This document shows positions 54,216 through 63,207 of a stretch of DNA of 64,000 nucleotides, in pieces. The DNA lies in assembly GCF_031846585.1 (NCBI RefSeq), contig NZ_JAVRHK010000001.1, forward strand, positions 1 through 64,000, read 5' to 3'. Made by a program: the position numbers and the translations under genes. Source of the DNA: Autumnicola musiva (GTDB taxonomy: Bacteria > Bacteroidota > Bacteroidia > Flavobacteriales > Flavobacteriaceae). Position 1 is the first letter of the stretch. Each line of letters opens with the position of its first letter. Below the pieces are notes generated by a model that saw nothing but the letters and a program-made list of their open reading frames with translations, was not told the origin of the DNA and made no database searches.

Positions 54216-56426
54216 TTAATTTATTGTATTGGTATTATCTTCCTGCATTCCTTCTTCCAGAAGATTTTCTTTTAGGAAATTTGTCATCTTGGTATAAAGA
54301 TGAAGTCTTGTATTTCCACCATAAATCCCGTGGTCTTTATCAGGATAAATTGCCCAGTCGAACTGCTTGTTTGCCTGTATCAAGGCTTCAACCATTCGCA
54401 TGGTATTCTGAAGGTGCACATTATCATCTCCTCCCCCGTGGACTAACAGGTAATCCCCTTTAAGTTTTTCCACATGATTAATTGGAGAGTTATTATCATA
54501 TCCTGAAGCATTTTCCTGTGGCGTGGTCATATATCTTTCAGTATAAATACTGTCATAAAACCTCCAGCTAGTTACCGGCGCCACCGCTATAGCCATAGCA
54601 AACGTATCATTGCCCTGAAGAAGTGCATTGGAAGACATAAAACCTCCATAACTCCAGCCCCATATACCTATACGGTTTTTATCAATATAACCTCTCTCTC
54701 CAAGCTTTTGTGCCGCCGCAATCTGATCCTGTACTTCATATTTACCTAATTCCAGTTGGGTGATTTTTTTAAAATCGGCTCCACGGAATCCTGTCCCCCT
54801 GCCATCAACGCAGGCAATAATAAAGCCTTCATCTGCCAAAAGCTGGTACCAGTAATCATTGGTGTTAAAATAAGTATTGGAAACAGATTGCGAGCCAGGA
54901 CCGGAATACTGGAACATTAGCAGCGGATATTCTTTATTTTCATCAAAATCCTGCGGCCGGATCATCCACATGTTCAAACCGTTTCCGTTCACTTCTATCG
55001 TAGAAATTTCCTTTGGAGAGAAATTGTAAGCTGCTTCTTTTTCCAGCAAATCTGAATTATCTCTGATCTCCCTTAGCAGTTTCCCATCTTTAGCCCGGTG
55101 AAGGGTATAGATATAAGGTGTGGAAGTATTGGTGAAAGAATTAATGAAATAGGTGAAATCAGCACTAAAATCGGCACTGTTTGTTCCTGTTTTATCCGTT
55201 AGTTTCCTTTTACTTTTCCCATTCGGCTTTATAGAATATACCGTCCTGTTCACACTACCCTCTTCGGTGCTTTGGTAATAAATACGGTTATTTTTTTTAT
55301 CAAAACCGTAATAATCTGTTACTTCCCAGTCTCCTGAAGTTACCTGGTTAATCAGATTACCATTTTCAGCATAATGGTAAATATGGTTGTAACCATCTTT
55401 CTCACTGGTCCAGATAAAGCTGTTGTCTTCAAGAAAAGTAAGGTTGTTGGTTATATCAATATAAGCCTTGTCCTGTTCGTTCAGCACCACTCCCTTAGAA
55501 TTATCTGTAGCATCAACAAAAATAAGGTCAAGATCGTTCTGGTGGCGGTTAATCACCTGCACGCTTAGCAACATTGGTTTTGTCGTCCATTTTATACGCG
55601 GAATATAAAAATCTTCATAGTCTCCCAGTTCAACTTTTTCACTTTCTGCGGAAGCAAGGTCGTACATGTGCAGGGATACTTTTGAATTTTCCTCGCCTGC
55701 TTTTGGATATTTAAAGGTATATTCTGAAGGATATAAACTCTGCCCGAAAATGTCCATTGAAAATTCCGGTACATTAGATTCATCAAACTTCAGATAAGCA
55801 ATTTTTTCTCCGGTGGGATTCCACTGAAAAGCTTTTACGAAAGCAAATTCTTCTTCATAAACCCAATCGGTAATTCCGTTGATGGTTTCATTTTTCTTTC
55901 CGTCAAACGTTACCTGTGTCTCATTTCCTGAAGGAATGTCATAAACATAAATATTGTTTTCAAACACATAGGCCACTTTGGAAGCATCGGGAGAAAATGT
56001 TGGCTCCTGGACCATCTTACCGGTTAATTTAGTCAGGCTTTTATTAAAATCGTAGATATAATAAATGCCTTTGCTGGAACGGCGGTAAATCTTCTCAGGA
56101 TTGGTAGAAAGCAGCAGCTTATTTTCTTCCGCACTTAACTCAAACCCCTGGAAAGAAGAAATACCTTTAAGTGCTTCGCTACTTAACATAGTGCGGACTT
56201 TTTCGCCAGTACTGTACTTATAAACATCGAGAGTAGTGAGACCGGTATTTCTATCGCGATTCAGGACAAGATATTCTTTGCCGTTTTGCAGGGATTGAAG
56301 AGACTGCAAACGCTCCTGCCTAAAAGTACCATTCCATATTTCTTCAAGGGTAATTTGCTTTTCCTGAGCGTAAATCATTGAGGTTGTAAACAGTAGAAAT
56401 GTGACAACCATTTTAGAGAACTTCAT
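54216..56426 (-). CDS. S9 family dipeptidyl peptidase (DPP-IV type)
   Basis: 736 residues from the ATG at 56426 (MKFSKMVVTF), which gives a signal peptide ending MIYAQ; a TTG ten codons upstream is less likely. An eight-bladed propeller (about 40-480) carries the DPP-IV Glu pair in DWVYEEEF (about 191-193 of this start), and the alpha/beta hydrolase domain has the triad Ser592 (GWSYGG), Asp668 (GGGDDNV) and His699 (DKDHG). It should remove X-Pro or X-Ala dipeptides in the periplasm, feeding the POT transporter encoded next. Confidence 0.95.
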   Translation of the reverse strand: MKFSKMVVTFLLFTTSMIYAQEKQITLEEIWNGTFRQERLQSLQSLQNGKEYLVLNRDRNTGLTTLDVYKYSTGEKVRTMLSSEALKGISSFQGFELSAEENKLLLSTNPEKIYRRSSKGIYYIYDFNKSLTKLTGKMVQEPTFSPDASKVAYVFENNIYVYDIPSGNETQVTFDGKKNETINGITDWVYEEEFAFVKAFQWNPTGEKIAYLKFDESNVPEFSMDIFGQSLYPSEYTFKYPKAGEENSKVSLHMYDLASAESEKVELGDYEDFYIPRIKWTTKPMLLSVQVINRHQNDLDLIFVDATDNSKGVVLNEQDKAYIDITNNLTFLEDNSFIWTSEKDGYNHIYHYAENGNLINQVTSGDWEVTDYYGFDKKNNRIYYQSTEEGSVNRTVYSIKPNGKSKRKLTDKTGTNSADFSADFTYFINSFTNTSTPYIYTLHRAKDGKLLREIRDNSDLLEKEAAYNFSPKEISTIEVNGNGLNMWMIRPQDFDENKEYPLLMFQYSGPGSQSVSNTYFNTNDYWYQLLADEGFIIACVDGRGTGFRGADFKKITQLELGKYEVQDQIAAAQKLGERGYIDKNRIGIWGWSYGGFMSSNALLQGNDTFAMAIAVAPVTSWRFYDSIYTERYMTTPQENASGYDNNSPINHVEKLKGDYLLVHGGGDDNVHLQNTMRMVEALIQANKQFDWAIYPDKDHGIYGGNTRLHLYTKMTNFLKENLLEEGMQEDNTNTIN

Positions 56427-56586
56427 AAATTTTAGAAAATATTTATTGACTGCCAAGTTTACTAAATTTTCAGCAAAAAAAGTAGCCGGGTTGTGTTAAA
56501 TACTAATGATTTGTTAAAGAAAAAATCGCGCCAATCTTGCTTTCAAGAGAATAATCTTCCTTTTATGCATCTCAAAATAACAATCG

Positions 56587-56594
56587 TATCTTTG
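56587..56594 (+). promoter_or_regulatory. -7 element before the HMG-CoA reductase gene
   Basis: TATCTTTG matches TAnnTTTG and ends 22 nt before the ATG; no TTG -33 at the right distance. Confidence 0.5.
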
Positions 56595-56616
56595 TCTTTT
56601 ATCAAAAACAATAAAA

Positions 56617-57936
56617 ATGAGCCAACCTGTAACAGGTTTTTCAAAGCTTAATAAAGAAGAAAAAATTGAATGGCTAAACAGTCATTATCTTCAAAACAGC
56701 CCTGATGCAATTAAAGTCCTAAAGCAATATTGGAATGAAGATGCAAAGCTTCAGCAACTTCATGAGGAATTTACCGAAAATACACTTTCTAACTTCTACC
56801 TTCCATTTGGTGTTGCCCCAAATTTTCTTATTAACGGGAAATTAATGGCTATTCCAATGGCAATCGAGGAAAGCTCTGTGATTGCCGCAGCAAGTAAAGC
56901 CGCCAAATTCTGGGGTAGCCGGGGCGGTTTTAAAGCCACGGTTATTAACACCAAAAAAATAGGCCAGGTTCATTTTATTTATACCGGTGAAAAAGAAAAA
57001 CTAAAGCGATTTTATGATTATATAAAACCCGTATTATTAGATTCGGTCCGTGATATTACCCAAAATATGGAAAAACGCGGTGGTGGCGTGCTGGATATCG
57101 AGTTACGAGATAAAACCGCGGCATTGGAAAACTATTATCAGCTGCACTGCTATTTTGAGACAAAAGATTCCATGGGGGCGAATTTTATAAATTCCTGCCT
57201 TGAAAAATTTGCTCATGTTTTTCAGGCTGAAGCTGAGAATTGGAAAGAGTTTACTTCAGAAGAAAAAGATATCGAGATTCTGATGAGTATTCTTTCCAAT
57301 TATGTTCCGGAATGCGTTGTTAGGGCTGAAGTAAGCTGCCCTGTGGAGCAACTTTCCGAAGAAAATGGAATGAAGGGGGAAGAATTTGCTCAAAAATTTA
57401 TACGCGCTGTCCGCATCGCCGAAATAGAGAAATATCGTGCCGTAACCCACAACAAAGGTATCATGAACGGGATAGATGCGGTGGTGCTTGCTACGGGAAA
57501 TGATTTTAGGGCAGTGGAAGCAGGAATACATGCCTATGCTTCAAAAAATGGCACCTACACCAGCCTCACGCATGCCGCTGTGGAAGATGGTATTTTCAAA
57601 TTCTGGATGGAAATACCGCTGGCTTTAGGTACTGTTGGAGGTTTAACCAGCCTTCACCCATTAGTAAAACTGGCACTGGATATGCTACAAAATCCTTCTG
57701 CACGGGAATTAATGGAAATTGTAGCCGTGGCCGGACTTGCTCAAAATTTTGGCGCTGTACAATCTTTAATTACCACCGGAATTCAGCAGGGGCACATGAA
57801 AATGCACCTTATGAATATTCTTAATCAACAACAAGCCACTCCTGAAGAAAAGCGAATTATAGTGGATTACTTTAGAAAAAATACCGTTTCCCATAGCAGC
57901 GTAATCACACAACTGGAAAAACTGAGACAGCAATGA
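56617..57936 (+). CDS. Hydroxymethylglutaryl-CoA reductase, class II
   Basis: 439 residues with the class II (degradative-type) HMG-CoA reductase pattern: LPFGVAPNFLINGK, KAAKFWGSRGGFKATVI, NMEKRGGGVLDIELRD, the Lys-bearing HNKGIMNGIDAVVLATGNDFRA (near 275-296) and GTVGGLTSLHPLVKLA. Interconverts HMG-CoA and mevalonate. Because a GHMP kinase follows with a 4-nt overlap and Flavobacteriia use the mevalonate route, a biosynthetic role in isoprenoids is inferred despite the class name. NADH or NADPH preference cannot be told. Confidence 0.95.
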   Translation: MSQPVTGFSKLNKEEKIEWLNSHYLQNSPDAIKVLKQYWNEDAKLQQLHEEFTENTLSNFYLPFGVAPNFLINGKLMAIPMAIEESSVIAAASKAAKFWGSRGGFKATVINTKKIGQVHFIYTGEKEKLKRFYDYIKPVLLDSVRDITQNMEKRGGGVLDIELRDKTAALENYYQLHCYFETKDSMGANFINSCLEKFAHVFQAEAENWKEFTSEEKDIEILMSILSNYVPECVVRAEVSCPVEQLSEENGMKGEEFAQKFIRAVRIAEIEKYRAVTHNKGIMNGIDAVVLATGNDFRAVEAGIHAYASKNGTYTSLTHAAVEDGIFKFWMEIPLALGTVGGLTSLHPLVKLALDMLQNPSARELMEIVAVAGLAQNFGAVQSLITTGIQQGHMKMHLMNILNQQQATPEEKRIIVDYFRKNTVSHSSVITQLEKLRQQ

Positions 57937-58847
57937 AAAATTTTTACAGCAACGGCAAATTACTTATTACGGGAGAATATGCGGTGCTTAAAGGAGCAAA
58001 AGCTTTGACGGTGCCCACAACATTTGGCCAGGAAATAATAATTGAAGAAATAAGCACAGGAAATATTTACTGGGAAAGTTTTGATGATAATGGCAAATCC
58101 TGGTATAGCGGAGCTTTTGAAGTAAACAACAATGAAATAAAATGCACCTCTGAAAATCTCAATTCTGAAGTTACTCAACGCCTGGTCCAAATTTTGCAGG
58201 CAGCACATCAATTGAATCCTGCCGTTCTTGAGCAATCTGGTTTTAAGGTGGAAACAAGACTGAATTTTGACAGGAACTGGGGCCTGGGCACCTCGTCTAC
58301 CTTAATCAATAATATTGCCCAATGGTTCAGGATTGATGCTTTTGAACTGCTGAAAAAAACGTTTGGAGGCAGCGGATTTGATATTGCCGCAGCACAAAGC
58401 AATGTTCCCGTAACATATCAAATTGGCAAAAATGAACGACAGGTTTTAAAAGCACATTTTAACCCCGCTTTTAAAAGCGAGATATTCTTTGTTTATCTTA
58501 ATCAAAAACAAAACAGCCGCCAGGCCATTGCACATTTCCGGAATCAGCCTCAGGAGAATTCAGATGTACTTATCGATAAAATTTCAAATCTAACCTTACA
58601 ATTTATAGAATGCGCTGAACTTTCAGAATTTGAAATGTTGATGGAAATTCATGAAACATTAATTTCAAAGGCTGTTCAGCTTCCGAAGATAAAAACACAG
58701 CTTTTTAAAGATTATCCGCGGAAAATAAAAAGTCTTGGAGGCTGGGGAGGCGATTTTATAATGGCTACAGGTGGCGAGGAAGAAAGAGAATATTTCAGAA
58801 AAAAAGGTTATACTATTATTTTCAATTATGAAGATATTATTCTGTAA
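57933..58847 (+). CDS. GHMP kinase, GYDIA-like (probable mevalonate pathway kinase)
   Basis: 304 residues. N-terminal NGKLLITGEYAVLKGAKAL is the GHMP substrate/nucleotide region; the P-loop-like stretch is NWGLGTSSTLINN (near 111-123); then GGSGFDIAAAQSN, where most relatives read GYDIA; the C-terminal motif is GGWGGDFIMATGG. Its start overlaps the HMG-CoA reductase stop (ATGA). It likely phosphorylates mevalonate or phosphomevalonate; which step is not decided by sequence. Confidence 0.88.
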   Translation: MKNFYSNGKLLITGEYAVLKGAKALTVPTTFGQEIIIEEISTGNIYWESFDDNGKSWYSGAFEVNNNEIKCTSENLNSEVTQRLVQILQAAHQLNPAVLEQSGFKVETRLNFDRNWGLGTSSTLINNIAQWFRIDAFELLKKTFGGSGFDIAAAQSNVPVTYQIGKNERQVLKAHFNPAFKSEIFFVYLNQKQNSRQAIAHFRNQPQENSDVLIDKISNLTLQFIECAELSEFEMLMEIHETLISKAVQLPKIKTQLFKDYPRKIKSLGGWGGDFIMATGGEEEREYFRKKGYTIIFNYEDIIL

Positions 58848-58885
58848 AAAATAAAAGCCTCAGTAAAAATCAGAAATTCAGCAAT

Positions 58886-58914
58886 AAAAAAACCTCCTGA
58901 CGGAGGCTTTTTTA
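58886..58914. terminator. Bidirectional terminator between the GHMP kinase and PpiD genes
   Basis: AAAAACCTCC, TGAC loop, GGAGGCTTTTTT: runs of A before and T after make it work on both strands for the convergent genes. Confidence 0.88.
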
Positions 58915-58933
58915 TAACTATAGTCTATGATTA

Positions 58934-61054
58934 CTAATAAAATTTAGCCCTATTATCTTCAATTTCAGCTTTCTTTTTTAAGGCTTCAAAAACCCTTGAA
59001 CCTGCTGTTTGTCTGCGTTGGGCAGTCTCCTGCTGGGCAACTGCATTGTAAGAATTCAATCCAGGAGCTTCAGTCCGGTTAGTAACTTCAAAAACATATA
59101 CCCCTTTCTCGCCAGCAACTGGTTTACTTACCTGGCCTGTTTCAAGTCCAAATGCCGCACCAACAACTTCAGGTTCCCTACCCGCACCAGCTAAAGTTGG
59201 GCTGGCCAGGTTAATTGCATTGGCTGTCTGCACGATTACATTTTGATTTTGAGCAATTTCCTGCAGAGAATTGGAACTAATTTGCTGTTTTATAATTTCA
59301 GCTTTCTTGCGTTTGGTTATAATCGGGATTACACGCGAGGAAGCTTCCTCTACACTGGTTAATCCGGCTTTATTTTTTGCAGTTACCTGAGCAACCACAT
59401 ACCCGTTTGGCGTATCAAAACGTTTAACATCTCCAGATTTTACATCATCCTGAAAAGCCCATTGTATTACATTACGTTGTGCTCCAATACCGGGAAGATT
59501 TTCATCCAACGCCTTTACGCTTCTTACTGTTCTTACCTGATAGTTATTGCTTTTTGCCTGTTCAGAAAAGTCATTTTCCCCGGCAGCTATCTGGAATTTT
59601 GTGACTTCATTAAACAAATCGTTTCTTGATCTTTCAGAAGGTTCAATTTCCTTGGCGATAGTTGCGATTTTAACGGCCTTCTCTTCTTCTGTTTGCTCGT
59701 CTATGGAAATCACATGATAACCAAGATCGGTTTCCACAACTCCAATATCTCCTTCTTCATTCTCAAAAACGTAATCTTCAAAAGCGGGAATCATCATTCC
59801 GGGAGAAAAATAACCAAGGTCACCTCCCTGTTCCTTGTTGGAACGGTCTGACGAAAACTGAGAAGCAAGTTCAGCAAACTTTGACTGATCATTTCTTACC
59901 ACTCCGGCGACACTATCGGCCAAAGCCTGTGCTTCTTCTTTTGTTCTTGTTACCTCAGGATCAAATTGTGTTCCCTGGAAAGTCACGAGAATATGGCTAG
60001 CTTTTACAGAATCCGGCATTTGCCTTGTCTCAAGCAACTTAGAAACTTTCCAATAACCATCTTCCTCATAAGGGCCAAAAACATCGCCTTCAGAAAGGTT
60101 ATAAATTTCATCTGCTATTCCCTGCGGAAGATCATTTTTGAAAACAAACTGGTTGTTAAATGGCAAATCTGAATACTGACTTACAAAATTCTCTACATCA
60201 TTAGTATTTTCGAAACCTGCTACAGTATCATTTGCTTTTGAAGCCTGGTTATATTCAACACTGTTACCCATCAGGTCTGTAAGAGCCTGTTTAGCTTCAG
60301 TCCTGTCATCAGAAGAAGGTGCTTCTTCAAAGAACACATACTGCATATTTACAGATTTTTCCGTTTCAAATTGTGCAGAATGATTTTGTATATAATCCTT
60401 TATTTCAGATTTGCTTACTTCAACCTCATCATCAGAAATTGAAGAATAAGGAATCTGCACGAACCGAAGGTCAATATTATCATTTTGCATCCTGTAAGCC
60501 TGTTCTGCTTCGGTAAGCGTTGCTCCAACCCCGGCACTAATCATGTTAAGATACAGGCTCTGGCGTGCAGTTCCAGCCATATTTTGAGTATACTGTTCCC
60601 ACTGTGCATAGGCCTGTGGAGAAGTAGCCCTCAAATTGGCCACATATTCCCTAAGCCTGTTTTCATCAAAAACGCCTGCTTCATTTACAAAATTGGGATT
60701 ATTGGACATTTGCGCCTTAATCATTTGAGTGATTTGATCTTCCTCTGCCCTTAAACCAATCTCTTCAAGCTGGTTTTCAATGATGATTTGTCTTAACTGC
60801 TGGTCCCAAACACGGTTGGCGGCCTGAATGGTACTAACGCTCCCCCCGCTGTTACGTTGAAGTGCTTCTACCTGTCTTGCAAACTCCTCCCTGCTTAGAT
60901 CTTCACCGTTTACAGATGCGATTGTGTTCTGTGATTTCTGGGAAGATAAGCCCCCGTTACGAATCACATCGGCCAATACGAAAGAAAATAGTGCCAATGC
61001 AATAATCACAATAAGGAAAACAGAACGCTGTCTGATTTTATTTAATACTGCCAT
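58934..61054 (-). CDS. PpiD/SurA-type periplasmic peptidyl-prolyl isomerase
   Basis: 706 residues, one N-terminal membrane anchor (about 12-30, the PpiD-like MAVLNKIRQRSVFLIVI), a SurA-N-type chaperone region (about 35-230), one clear parvulin domain (about 342-450; VKASHILVTFQGT, then GGDLGYFSPGMMIPAFEDY) and a second, degenerate parvulin-like segment before a charged C-terminus. It helps fold outer-membrane and secreted proteins at the periplasmic face. It ends a run of envelope genes on this strand; a 10-bp palindrome separates it from the CNNM gene. Confidence 0.93.
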   Translation of the reverse strand: MAVLNKIRQRSVFLIVIIALALFSFVLADVIRNGGLSSQKSQNTIASVNGEDLSREEFARQVEALQRNSGGSVSTIQAANRVWDQQLRQIIIENQLEEIGLRAEEDQITQMIKAQMSNNPNFVNEAGVFDENRLREYVANLRATSPQAYAQWEQYTQNMAGTARQSLYLNMISAGVGATLTEAEQAYRMQNDNIDLRFVQIPYSSISDDEVEVSKSEIKDYIQNHSAQFETEKSVNMQYVFFEEAPSSDDRTEAKQALTDLMGNSVEYNQASKANDTVAGFENTNDVENFVSQYSDLPFNNQFVFKNDLPQGIADEIYNLSEGDVFGPYEEDGYWKVSKLLETRQMPDSVKASHILVTFQGTQFDPEVTRTKEEAQALADSVAGVVRNDQSKFAELASQFSSDRSNKEQGGDLGYFSPGMMIPAFEDYVFENEEGDIGVVETDLGYHVISIDEQTEEEKAVKIATIAKEIEPSERSRNDLFNEVTKFQIAAGENDFSEQAKSNNYQVRTVRSVKALDENLPGIGAQRNVIQWAFQDDVKSGDVKRFDTPNGYVVAQVTAKNKAGLTSVEEASSRVIPIITKRKKAEIIKQQISSNSLQEIAQNQNVIVQTANAINLASPTLAGAGREPEVVGAAFGLETGQVSKPVAGEKGVYVFEVTNRTEAPGLNSYNAVAQQETAQRRQTAGSRVFEALKKKAEIEDNRAKFY

Positions 61055-61104
61055 CTTTAATTGTTATTTATCAAAATATAGTGGGCGAAAATAGTGTTTT
61101 TAGC

Positions 61105-61127
61105 CTAATTATAAAACTTATAATTAG
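61105..61127. promoter_or_regulatory. AT-rich perfect palindrome upstream of the PpiD gene
   Basis: CTAATTATAA (61105-61114), AAC loop, TTATAATTAG (61118-61127). It lies 21 bp after the CNNM stop and 50 bp before the PpiD start. Low GC makes it a poor terminator, so a protein-binding site is the other option. Confidence 0.4.
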
Positions 61128-61148
61128 CAAAATATTAACTAGACTGGA

Positions 61149-62438
61149 TTAATCGACCGGTTTAATTTTCACCTCTATAAGTTCAATTTTGGTATTGGAA
61201 ACTTCAAGAATGCGGAATTCAAAATCTTCTATTTGCAGGACCTTGCCCTGTTCCGGGATCTCTTCTGTATGATGTACAATAAACCCTCCCAGTGTTTCAT
61301 AATTTTCACCTTCCGGAATATTGAGCTTGTAGGTTTCATTTACATAATCCACCTCTGTGCGGGCAGAAAATTTGTAATGATCATCATCAATTTTTTCCTC
61401 TATAAGAATAGGAGAATCATGCTCATCTTCAATTTCGCCAAAAAGCTCCTCCACAATATCTTCAACGGTCATCATTCCGCTGGTGCCGCCATATTCATCT
61501 ATAACCACTGCAATACTCTTTCTCTTTTTGATAAGGATATTCAGCACATCTTTTACCCACATCGTTTCCGGCACAAAGATAACCGGCAACAAAATTGATT
61601 TTATGGATGATGGTTTTTTAAAAAGTTCAAAAGAATGAACATAACCAATAATATCATCTATGGTTTCATTATAAACTAAAATTTTTGAAAGACCGGTTTC
61701 TGTAAATTTTTCAATTAGACCTTTGGGATCTTCTTTCTGGTTAACTCCAATAATCTCTGTCCTGGGAATCATTACTTCCCGGGCTTTGATATCTGAAAAT
61801 TCCAGGGCATTCTGAAAAATCTGAATTTCTGAATCCACTTCTTCATCTTCTTCAACCGTCTCCATTTGTTCGCTTATAAAATTCCCCAGCTCTACCTTAC
61901 TGAAGGCAAGCTGCACTTCATCCCCTTCGGTTTTAAAGAAGCGCTTCAGCACAAGATCTGAAACCCAGATCACAAAAGACGAGACAAAACTGAACAACAT
62001 ATAGAAGAAGTAAGCAGGTACCGCAAAAAACTTCAGCATATTATTGGCATAGATCTGAAAAAAAACTTTGGGCAAAAATTCTGCAGTAAGCAGAATAATT
62101 AAAGTGGAGATTATTGTTTGGGTGAAAAGACTAAGATCTACAATAAGATAATTAAGAAAACTATCTTCCGCAGTTTCTATCCCGACCAGCCAGTTCATAA
62201 GCAAATCGCCCATAAAAAAACTGTAAATTACAAGGGCGATATTATTGCCCACCAGCATAGTGGCGATAAATTTGGATGGTTTTTTGGTTAGCCGCTTTAA
62301 AACCTTGGCCAAAAAATCGTTCTGGCGCTTTTCAATTTCAATATAAATCTTATTGGAGGAAACATAGGCGATTTCCATTCCCGAAAAAAAAGCAGAAAAT
62401 AAAAGAGAAAGAACAATAATTAAGATTTCTACATCCAT
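61149..62438 (-). CDS. CNNM/CBS/CorC-domain membrane protein (hemolysin-like family)
   Basis: 429 residues: CNNM (DUF21) membrane domain (about 1-190, four hydrophobic segments), a CBS pair (about 200-330; REVMIPRTEIIGV and VIDEYGGTSGMMTVEDIVEELFGEI) and a CorC_HlyC C-terminal domain (about 345-427). Family members act in Mg or Co ion homeostasis; the name hemolysin is historical. It follows the small membrane protein gene by 5 nt and is in an operon with lptC and a TPR gene. Not assigned as GldE, because the neighbours of gldE are absent. Confidence 0.93.
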   Translation of the reverse strand: MDVEILIIVLSLLFSAFFSGMEIAYVSSNKIYIEIEKRQNDFLAKVLKRLTKKPSKFIATMLVGNNIALVIYSFFMGDLLMNWLVGIETAEDSFLNYLIVDLSLFTQTIISTLIILLTAEFLPKVFFQIYANNMLKFFAVPAYFFYMLFSFVSSFVIWVSDLVLKRFFKTEGDEVQLAFSKVELGNFISEQMETVEEDEEVDSEIQIFQNALEFSDIKAREVMIPRTEIIGVNQKEDPKGLIEKFTETGLSKILVYNETIDDIIGYVHSFELFKKPSSIKSILLPVIFVPETMWVKDVLNILIKKRKSIAVVIDEYGGTSGMMTVEDIVEELFGEIEDEHDSPILIEEKIDDDHYKFSARTEVDYVNETYKLNIPEGENYETLGGFIVHHTEEIPEQGKVLQIEDFEFRILEVSNTKIELIEVKIKPVD

Positions 62439-62443
62439 AGGGA

Positions 62444-62638
62444 TTATTCTTCGTTGCGGTCTTTATACTTCTGCCTGAAACGTCTTTTAAAAAAGAACAT
62501 AAATACTGCTATCAACACGAAAAACAGAAAAATATATGCGCGGTTTCGCTCAGTATCCCAAATTCTAACGGCTTCGAAAATAAAAAAAGCTGCAAATGCC
62601 AGATAGGCAAACTCAAAAAACTTGAAGTATTTACTCAT
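62444..62638 (-). CDS. Small two-helix membrane protein
   Basis: 64 residues from the ATG at 62638 (MSKYFKFFEFAYLAFAAFF), which overlaps the lptC stop by 8 nt; an earlier non-ATG start would lie six codons inside lptC. Two membrane helices (about 8-25 and 37-53) and a basic C-terminus (KRRFRQKYKDRNEE). Conserved position between lptC and the CNNM gene is recalled from related genomes. Function unknown. Confidence 0.75.
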   Translation of the reverse strand: MSKYFKFFEFAYLAFAAFFIFEAVRIWDTERNRAYIFLFFVLIAVFMFFFKRRFRQKYKDRNEE

Positions 62639-63206
62639 CCTCTTCTTCTGTTTCATCTAAAATCTGGACACCTACATTGGTCCTTGAACGGAAATTACCG
62701 AAATTCTGGTTAGAATCAAAACCCTGGCCCTGATTTACTCCACCATCGGGAAATCTTATAGTATTAGGCCTGTCTGTAAAAACCCAGCTTTTATTCTGAT
62801 CCCAATACAACTGGCTTGCTTCCAGTTGTGTACTGTCACTTGTAACAATCACCACATTACCTCTCAAATCAATCAACCCGGTTTCATCGTAGATTATCCC
62901 ATAATCTGAGGTAATGGTATTTTTCTTATTGTTTTCATCAAAAAATTCTACCTCCAAACCGTCAGGAAATTCCCTGAACGGAAAATTTTTGTTGGTATAA
63001 TCGTACATCTTTGGACTTCTAAGGATAGCCACCAACCTGCCGGAATCGGTAAATTTAAGATTAAGCCCCTGAGCGACAGCCTGCGGAGAATCACCCTGCA
63101 TATCCATTTCCCTTACTTCGTTAAGATTACCCTGGCATGAAAAAAGCATTGTCACGCCTATAAGCGTGACAATGCCTGAAATTATGTGATTATATTTAAA
63201 TATCAT
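62631..63206 (-). CDS. lptC: LPS export component LptC
   Basis: 191 residues from the ATG at 63206, 1 nt after the TPR gene's stop; a TTG eleven codons upstream is less likely. N-terminal lipoprotein-type segment ending MLFSC, then the LptC beta-jellyroll (about 35-165): DSGRLVAILRSPKMYDYTN, TSDYGIIYDETGLIDLRGNV and LYWDQNKSWVFTD. Bridges LPS from the LptBFG extractor toward LptA. The C-terminus carries an Asn/Gln/Gly-rich stretch and an acidic tail (DETEEEDE). Confidence 0.88.
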   Translation of the reverse strand: MIFKYNHIISGIVTLIGVTMLFSCQGNLNEVREMDMQGDSPQAVAQGLNLKFTDSGRLVAILRSPKMYDYTNKNFPFREFPDGLEVEFFDENNKKNTITSDYGIIYDETGLIDLRGNVVIVTSDSTQLEASQLYWDQNKSWVFTDRPNTIRFPDGGVNQGQGFDSNQNFGNFRSRTNVGVQILDETEEEDE

Positions 63207-63207
63207 A

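Noticed and set aside
61149..62438. Assignment as gliding protein GldE
   Set aside because: The CNNM/CBS/CorC layout is shared by several paralogues, and gldD or other gld neighbours are absent here.
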